This document shows positions 38,101 through 47,100 of a stretch of DNA of 64,000 bases, in pieces. The DNA is from Phalacrocorax aristotelis. Lineage: Eukaryota; Chordata; Aves; Suliformes; Phalacrocoracidae. The first letter of the stretch is position 1; each line of letters opens with the position of its first letter. Both the position numbers and the translations under genes were made by a program. The notes below the pieces were generated by a model. The model did no database searches. It was given only the letters and a program-made list of their open reading frames with translations, and was not told the DNA's origin. Location of the stretch: positions 58,755,733-58,819,732 of the forward strand of contig NC_134276.1 in assembly GCF_949628215.1 (NCBI RefSeq), read 5' to 3'.

Positions 38101-41100
38101 TGGTCCCAGAATATGTTTATGTAGCCCTTAGCTCAAGGCAAGAGAAATATAAGGGAGTACAGAAGTCATGAAGATATTCAAAGAGTAGTTTCAATAAGAT
38201 GTCCAGATACAGCCCTAGCTTGGGCAACAGCTAAACTGCTGGTTTGATAAAGGGTAGGAGAATGCATACATTAAGCAAGTGTTATGCTCTCCCCTGAGCA
38301 TCTGTTATCAGCTATTACTAAACAGACATTAATAAGCCAGGTGGACCTTGTGGTGTGCTGCAGCAGTTCTCTATCTCTATTTTCATTTCACAGAATTTCA
38401 TTTCACCCTGTCTTTTCATTTCACTGCACATTTCACATTTGTGCATATGTTCAAGATGTACTGCTTGAATTATGCCTTGACAATGCAGAAGTTGTCTAAC
38501 CAGTGAGGGTTTAAATATCCTGTTGTGGGAAGCTGCCTGTTACATGAGAATGACTTATTAGTTTCTCACTAGGAACCAGAAACTAGCTGTGTTCTGTTTT
38601 CCCTCCCTGTTAAAATATAAACTAATTAAAGGAACCACACTGAGTACAACAGAACTTTCTTTAAAACAAAGTTAGAGGGTTTTCCCAACACAAGTGTGTC
38701 CAGGGAGCAATCCTTGCTTGCAAAACAGATTTTCCTGGAAGCTGCATCAAGGCACAGGGAACACAGAGAGGTGATTAGAGACATCTGACGTAGCTTCACA
38801 AAGGGTGAATCATGCCTGACTTATCTGGTGGCTTCTATGATGGAGTGACTATGTTAGTGGATTAAGGAAGAGCAAGTGATGTCATCTAACTTCTGTAAGG
38901 CCTTTGACACAGGTCCCCAGCAACATCCTTGTTGCTGAATTGGAAAGATATGGATTTGATGGACGGACTATTCGGTGGATAAGGAATTGGCTGCATGACC
39001 ATGTCTAAAGAGTTGCATTCAGTGGTTCAATGTCCAAATGGAGATCAGTTACAAGGGGTGTCCCTCAGGGGTCTGTATAAACACGTAGGTAGTGGGATCG
39101 AGTGCACCCTCAGCAAGTTTGCAGATGACACCAAGCTGAGTGGTGCAGTTGGTGTGCTTGGAGGAAGGGATGATATCCAAAGGGACCTGGACAAGCTGGA
39201 GAGGTGGGGCTATGCAAACCTCCTGAGGTTCAGCAATGCCAAGTGCAAGGTCCTGCACCTGGGTCGGGGCAATCCTCTATATCAATACACGCTGGGGGAT
39301 GAAGGGATTGAGAGCAGCCCTGCAGAGAAGGACTCAGAGGGTACTGGTGGACAAAAATCTGGACATGAGCAGGCAGTGTGTGCTCACAGCCCAGAAGGCC
39401 AACTGTATCCTGGGCTGCATCAAAAGAACTGTGGCCAGCAGGTCAAGGGAAGTGATTCTGCCCCTCTACTCTGCTCTGGTGAGACCCCACCTGGAGTCCT
39501 GCATCCAGCTCTGGAGCCCTCAGCACAAGAAGGACATGGACCTGTTGGAGCAGGTCCAGAGGAGTCCACAAAAAAGATCCGAGGGCTGGAGCACCTCTCC
39601 TGTGAGGACAGGCTGAGAGAGTTGGGGCTGTTCAGCCTGGAGAAGAGAAGGCTGCGGGGAGACCTCATTGCGGCCTTTCAGTACTTAAAGGGGGACTATA
39701 GGAAGGATGGGGGCAACCTCTTTAGCAAGGCCTGTGTGACAGGACAGGGGCAACTGTTTTAAACTAAAAGAGGGCAGGTTTAGATTGAACATAAGAAACT
39801 TTTTTTACAATGAGGTTGGTGAGAGACTGGAGCAGGTCTCCCACAGAAGTTGCCATTCTACGATTCTATCATTCTGTGATTAGACCAAGAGTTGAAAGAT
39901 AGTTGACTGAAAAAGATTGGTGTTACAAAACAAAATTATTAAGCAACTTTATTCCATTAGTTTAGAGACCTCAGCATTTCATCTGACTTCCACTGTTTTA
40001 AAGATCGTTAGTCTTAATGTGAGCTGTGTATCCTTTTCCTATCAGGATGACAGTGACGTTTATATTTTGACTAAAGTATCGGATATTTTGCACTCAATAT
40101 TCAGCAGTTACAAGGAGAAGGTGCTGCCGTGGTTTGAAAGGCTACTTCCACTTATTGTCAACTTAATTGTAAGTACCTTGCTTTCTTTTAATTTTACTTT
40201 TTTTTTTTTTTTTGTTCTGATGTGTAGTAGGCTGTCTGTGCTGGAATCTTAGAGAGCCTGGTTGATAGAATGTAGCAATTATTGTTTTACAAAACGGGCA
40301 GTTCAAGGTTATTTTGGATCAAGTGTGAAGTTGTTTGAACAGCAGCACTGCTGTGCCTCTTCTAATCTCTGTGTTGCAAGATAGAGGATCATTGACACAC
40401 ACAACTATTTTGAGAAATTTTGTTTGCCTGGGAGTGTTTGATACTCTCTAAAATGGATTTCAAGAAGAGGGCCAAAAAAAGCATTGCAGACTAGTGGGGA
40501 AAATTGAGACTGAAATAGGTAACAGAGTGTGAAATAGAGGTAAAGGATTTAGCCTAAAATCGTTATTTTTTTAATTAGCTTAGATTTTCACCTGGGTTTG
40601 GTTTTGTTTATGGCATTGCTGCAGGTATCACTACAGAGAACTATGTGTTTGTAGGATTACATTTAATCGAGGAAGATTTTAACAAAAATACCAGACTACT
40701 GTTACTATGATCATTCTGTCGATATAACCGTTGACTGCACAAAAATTATCAGTATTAAGGTGGCTGAAATGTTACCTGTTTTTGATGCAGTGTCCACATA
40801 GACCATGGCCAGACAGGCAGTGGGGGCTATGCATTTTTGACGACATTGTAGAGCACTGCAGCCCCTCCTCATTCAAGTATGCTGAATACTTCCTGAGGCC
40901 AATGCTGCAGTCAATATGTGACAACAGCCCAGAGGTTAGGCAAGCAGCTGCCTACGGTGTTGGAGTTATGGCACAATTTGGTGGGGACAGCTATCGTCCT
41001 TTTTGCACAGGTACGTACATGCATCTGATAAAACCTTTTGATTCGGGGAGGGGGGTGTGTGTGTTTAAAAATGCCTCGCCTTTTGGTTGATGAGGTCTCT

Positions 41101-44100
41101 TCCCTTTGGCAGTGAAAATAGATGGCCAGTATGACCTGTGTGGCAGACTGGTGGTGATGAGTAAAGTACCTGAATTCCTTGGGCTTTCTGTGAAGTTCTG
41201 CTTAGTAGCTTTTATGTTGCAGAACTTACTGCTTAGCAAACTTGATTTACATATTTTTTAAAAAAATATGGTCTGACATGCAAATGTTAATTTCATTTAA
41301 AAATAGCTTCCTTGTACACACCTGTCTTAGAGTTGCTTTTTATTAATACTAATGTGGTTACATGTGAATGCAGAACACTGATTGTCTGGAAAAATGATAC
41401 AAGCAACCTGTATTAAGGAGTAACCAAGAATGCAGCTAATGTGGCTCTCTGCTTTCCCGTTATATACAAAGAAGGAGCCTGGTTGCTGTGACTAAGAAAT
41501 GAAATGCGTATGATAATGCCTATCAGAAACACTTTGTCTGCTTACTTTCTGAATGTCTCAGGTTTCTCTAGAACTTCAAATTTGTCTTGAATTTAAAGAA
41601 ATGATTGTCTGATGGCACTTTTCTTGCCATTCAGCAAAGTTAATTTTGCACACTAACTAGAGGGTTTTTTACTTTAGGGAAATACTTAGCTCTTTCAAAT
41701 GTGTTTCACAGGAATCTTAAAGAAAAGCTGAATTAAATTATGTGAGATTATGATAACCATGGGATAGGGATAAATTAGGACTTTAACACAGGTCTTACCT
41801 ACGTCAATAGAGGTTGTAATTTTCACTGTTAATGTAAAGGTAACTGTCACATGGCAATAATCAAGATAAGGTGTCTTTTTAAAAAAAGAAAAAAGGGGGG
41901 AAACTGTGCAGTGAGACATTAAGAGCGTTAAAATTTAAAATTGTCTAGGAAAATACTTCCTAAAAAGGTTTTTTTGTGAATTTTTCCGTAAGGTTTTTAT
42001 GTCTTGTCCCAAGACTAGAGGAGTAGAGACTGAGGTCAAGATAGTTTTGTTTTGGAGTTTGGGGGTATCTGTTGGAGTCTAATTTTATTTTTCAGTCATT
42101 AGACTTTACCTTGGCCCACTCAAACTTTCTAATAACTTTGATCCTTTTCTTCATATTTGGACAAATAATCCTTGAGTCAACCCAGACACTTGGCTTCTCC
42201 ATTATTTGGATGTTGAGATAAAATAACTTTTTTACTTTACAGCTTCTTAAGAGGCACCTCAGAAGTATTTTAAATACTTTTGTATGTACATGAAAGAACT
42301 TTGTGATTTATTTTAATAGATGGTGTGCTGTGATTAGAAACAAAGTACATCCATGCCATGAGAAGCTTTCTATTCCATAGGTTTTACTGTCTGCTCTAAA
42401 AACACCATGTTTGTGAGCTTTTATTTATAATTTCATTTCTCTACTGCTTAATATATAGCACTGGCATGTTGTTCTGTTGCAAGTTTGTAGCAGCATGTAA
42501 AGACTCGAGACTATTCAGAAAAAGCAGATGTATTAACATAAGAGTTTTCGGCAGTCAGTTGAAAAAATACAGGAATATAGAGAGAACTTGTAAATGGCAC
42601 AAGAGCTACATTATGGTGAAACAATGAATTAAACATAGAATTAGTAAAGAACAAAGTATAAGATACAAGGAAAAATTACAGCAAATCAAGTAACTTTCTA
42701 AATGGGGTTACAAGGTCATAATTTATGGGACTGTCAATGTTGCTTGTTTCTTATGTGGGTGGAAGAATATAGTCAGCTATTCTTGCTGAATATTTATTAA
42801 TCAACTGCATGTGTTTCTTCCTAAATCATATCAGTGGCCTTGAAACTTTTGGTGGTACAAGATGTCAGAGCAATCAGTCCTTGGAAAAAAAGAAAACTAT
42901 TATTATTGTAGAATAGTGTCTTTTATAGTCAAAAGGGTTTTTTTAAGGATCATCTACCACAACATCGATGTGAGAAGAGATGTGTTTTCTAGACAAGAAG
43001 AAAACTTGTCTACGAAGGGAGGGACTATGCTGATTCATTTTGATGCCCTCCTAATCTTATGGCTGCAAGGACACACATACCTACAGAGTCTTTCATTAGT
43101 ATCAAGGAGCATGAGGAAATGCAGATCAGATTTAGGTTCAGCCATCATGAAAACCTGAGGTTATAAAATGCAGGCTCAGTTTGCCTGGACATTGTAGGCT
43201 TCTATGAAACAAACTCTGCTTTGCGGATAAGTCCAGCATCATTATCCTGCATTCAATATTTAAGCTAGTGGGTCTCATGACCCATGTTTCTGCAGTTCTG
43301 TGATGATCATCAGCCCTGTAAAAGTATCCTCGTCTAGCTTAGGGTTAATCCTGTTTTTCCATAGCTGCTGAGTTCTTTAAAAATCTGATTCAGTGAAGTT
43401 AATATACCAAGTGTCATTGTGTATTCCTTAACTGAAAAGCTGCCACTTACTCATCAAAATGAGGTAGCGTGAGATCTCACTCTCCTTCAGTAACTGGAGT
43501 TATTTTGAAGTGTGCTTTCTGCACAATTCCACAACCTGTTTTCTGTGCTGATATAGAATTTTATAGCTTTAGCATTATATTTTTAGAAGAACACAAGGAC
43601 AATTGTTCCTGTATGCCCACAGAGTGCTCTGAAGTCTGCATTGACACCAGTAACTGAAAACATGACATTAATGTTAATTTAGAATTGTGCATGTAGTTAC
43701 CTGTGTGACTATTGAAAAAAAAAATGCTATTAATGTAGCAAGAAAGTTGGCGTTTTTCCTTGGTGTTTGATTTTTACCATTGAAACCATGCCAGGTGGAT
43801 TCACCAGATGAGATTACTTCTGTGAGGTTTTCCTAGTACACCTTTCAATGGTGGTGGAAGGTGTGTATGTGTACGTACATACATATACATGTACATAAGT
43901 TTATATGTGGGCACAAACAATAGATACACAGGAGGCATACACTATAGGCGGGGACTACAGTCCAAATTAATGTGACTGTCGCTGTATCGGTGCTTTCCAT
44001 CATCCTGTGTTTATAGAGCTTGTTAGATTAAAAAGATAATGCTCATTATCTTTTGTTTTTACTATAAAGTACAATGTCTTCTGGATTGCATAACTCCAAT

Positions 44101-47100
44101 TGAGAGATACAGGAAGATTTTTGTTTTTCTTTTGAACTCATAAAGCAAACCTGAACTTTTGCAGTAGCTGTTTTCTTGTGTTTCCTTGTATAGCTTTATC
44201 TATCTCTCTGTTTTTCATATGATGATTACTGAGCTGGGAAGAGCCTAGTAGTGGGACGTTGGGATGACTGGATTTTGGTGCTCGGGTCACAAAAAACCCC
44301 CATTGTTAATACATGCAGGTGTCTCATGTAATCGGTGATGTTAATAAAAGATAACTTGATTGTGCATTAAACTTTGTTCTTGTGTTTAACAACTAGAGGC
44401 GCTTCCATTGCTGGTGAGAGTCATTCAGTCACCAGATGCCAAAACCAAAGAGAATGTCAATGCAACAGAGAACTGCATCTCAGCTGTAGGAAAGATAATG
44501 AAGTTCAAGCCTGACTGTGTAAATGTTGAAGAAGTCCTGCCACACTGGTTGTCGTGGCTTCCACTTCATGAAGATAAAGAAGAAGCTGTTCATACTTTCA
44601 ATTATCTGTGTGACTTAATTGAGAGGTAAGGCAAAGTCATGACATAAATGCAGAAAGTAAGCCTGTTTGCAGGTTCTTGCCTTGCATTCGTTTTCCAAAA
44701 CTGAGAGACTGTCAGGTTAATCTGCATATGCTTTAGAGAGGGTGATTTGGAATGTCAGAACTGAGCCTTCCATGATGTCATTGCTTTTTTTCAAACAGCT
44801 GGTGTTCTCATCCGAACTAGCGTCTGTATGGCTTGAAAAAATTCCTGGCTGCTTTATATGTACATGATGGGAAAGGATCAGCTGGAAACTTCTACAGAAC
44901 ACTTTAGGGAAATTTTTGATACTCTGCTTACATATCGGCATTAAAAACTGACCAGGTCTCTTCATTTAAGGGCAGCGCACGCGCCCTTGCAGGACTTTCT
45001 TTTCATAACCTTTTAAAGGAGCTTTGCACCTTTTTTCTTTCCAAAAGCTTGAGTATTAACACAACAAAGTATGAAGTAGAGAAATAATACAGATAAATTA
45101 ATGGTACAGGGCTATCTCCCTTAATAAGTTTGTAATAATAATTTCAGTTGCTATTGAAAGCAGCTTGTCCCACAGCTTGTTCTTCAGATTTGTGGTCCCT
45201 CCCATAGGTCAGGGGAAGAAAAAAAACTAATTTGGTGTGGGTGTAAGTTTCACTTCATAATTGAGTGGAGGAATGTCAGCTTCTGAATCATTATGTAGTA
45301 GCCATGTTCTGGCTGACAATTTATTATATCTTAGCAGAAACGTAGGAAATAATTCAGCTTTCCTGCAGTCTTTTCTACTGTGTGAACACCTTGTGTTTCT
45401 TGGTGCTTCACTAAGGCAAGGTCTCAAAATGGGTGGTGGCAGTTGAGCTCTCTATGCTGGTAATAGCACAGTTGTGTAGAGACACCACAATAACACTGAC
45501 CTGCGTGAATATACACACAGATATAGAAATCGGGAATTACAGTACTGGCACACTTTCGTGCCCAGCTCTGCGCAGGTGGCTCAGCCTTGCTATGTGCTTC
45601 TCTGGCACTCTCAGTCCTGCATTTGCAGCCTTGGCGTTCCAGCAGTGGTAGGTGGCGGGGCTGGAAGTAGATCATGTTTTCCAGCCAGATCCCTGGTTGC
45701 CAGCACTCTTCTACTTCAACACTTGTCTGGGAAAGAGGGAGCAGAACTGCTGACTTGCTGTGTTAGTGAGAGCGCTGGCGGGGAGCTGAAGTCACTGGTG
45801 CTCTCTGACGCCAGTAACACAACCTCCTCCCCCTGGCAGCCCAGAGAGAGGACTAAGCCCTATTACACGGGGTATTTCTGTCACACTGTTTACAGTTCCA
45901 TCTGCATGGAACTCAGCACTTCTGTAAAGTTCAGAACTTCTTCCTGATAAAGTGTAGGCTGATTAAAGAATCAGCTGGTTAAATATTAACAGGAGAGGGA
46001 ACATTCTGTCAGCAGGCAACAAAGCTATGCATGCTTATTCAGCTGAGCAAAACTTAGATGTGAATAAGCAGGTTTAGAATAAGATATTTTAAAATCACTC
46101 AACTGATATGTAAAATGCCTACCTTTTTTTTTGTTAAACATTAATTTGTAATATATATTTTGATTGTAACAGCAACAACCCAGTTGTCCTCGGTCCCAAC
46201 AACTCTAACCTTCCCAGAATATTTGGTATAATTGCGGATGGTGAAATTCATGAAGCTATTAAACATGAAGATCCATGTACCAAGCGGCTGGCTAATGTTG
46301 TTCGCCAAGTGCAGGTAAATAAATGCTTCTTACGTATAAAGGGAATGTTTAGAATCTATTTTCAGAAGCAACCGAACATTGTCTCCTTAGAGAATAATGA
46401 TTCAACCAGTGATCTTGGAGATCCTTGGGCATTCCTTGAACCATTAGTGATAAAACATGGTAGCATTTGCACTTGGATAAAGTCTGTCTCTTTTGATAAA
46501 CTTCAGAAGCTTAAAACTTTTTTTTTATTAATAAGATAAATGCAGCTAGATGGTTAACAAGCTAGCTGGTGTTAGTTGTTTGTGGATTTGGTTTTTCTTT
46601 TCTGAGCCAGAAGCTAAAATGGGACAAGGAATCTACCCCTCTCTGTATCAGTGAACTGTACTGCAGGGCTTGATCCAACATGCGGTTCCTGTAAGGGTCC
46701 CCAGCGCCCTGTGGTGACTTACTAATATAGCAGAGGCTTGGGATCTTTGCTAGAGAATGAGAGCAAACCACAAGTAATTTTACTATTGCCCTCTTTAATC
46801 CAGTGCAAATAAAGGCGGCTGTTCAATGTTTTCCTTACCTTTGGGGAACTGCCTCAAGGTTCGCTTCCTTTCTGCCCCAACGAGTGCTTACGGTGCTGGG
46901 TGGTGAGAATGTCCAAGTATTTAAGCTGCGCCGCTCTACAGTGTAAGCAATAGTGCGCGTAGGGCGGACCTGATCCAGGGCCACATGTTATCAGATGGAC
47001 TTAAGTGACAGTTGCAGCACTTAATGATAGAAACTAGTGTGCCTGGCAAGCATATAGCTTATCAAAATGCACAGAGGATTTGGAGCAGCAGCTGTTCAAT

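Noticed and set aside
38995-39762. 255-codon open frame as a host gene
   Set aside because: It is a decayed CR1 reverse-transcriptase copy, with a frame switch between recognised CR1 segments.
43860-43910. Microsatellite or CRISPR-like repeat
   Set aside because: Irregular alternating GTAC/ATAC sequence without a fixed unit or spacers; a nuclear vertebrate locus is not expected to carry CRISPR arrays.
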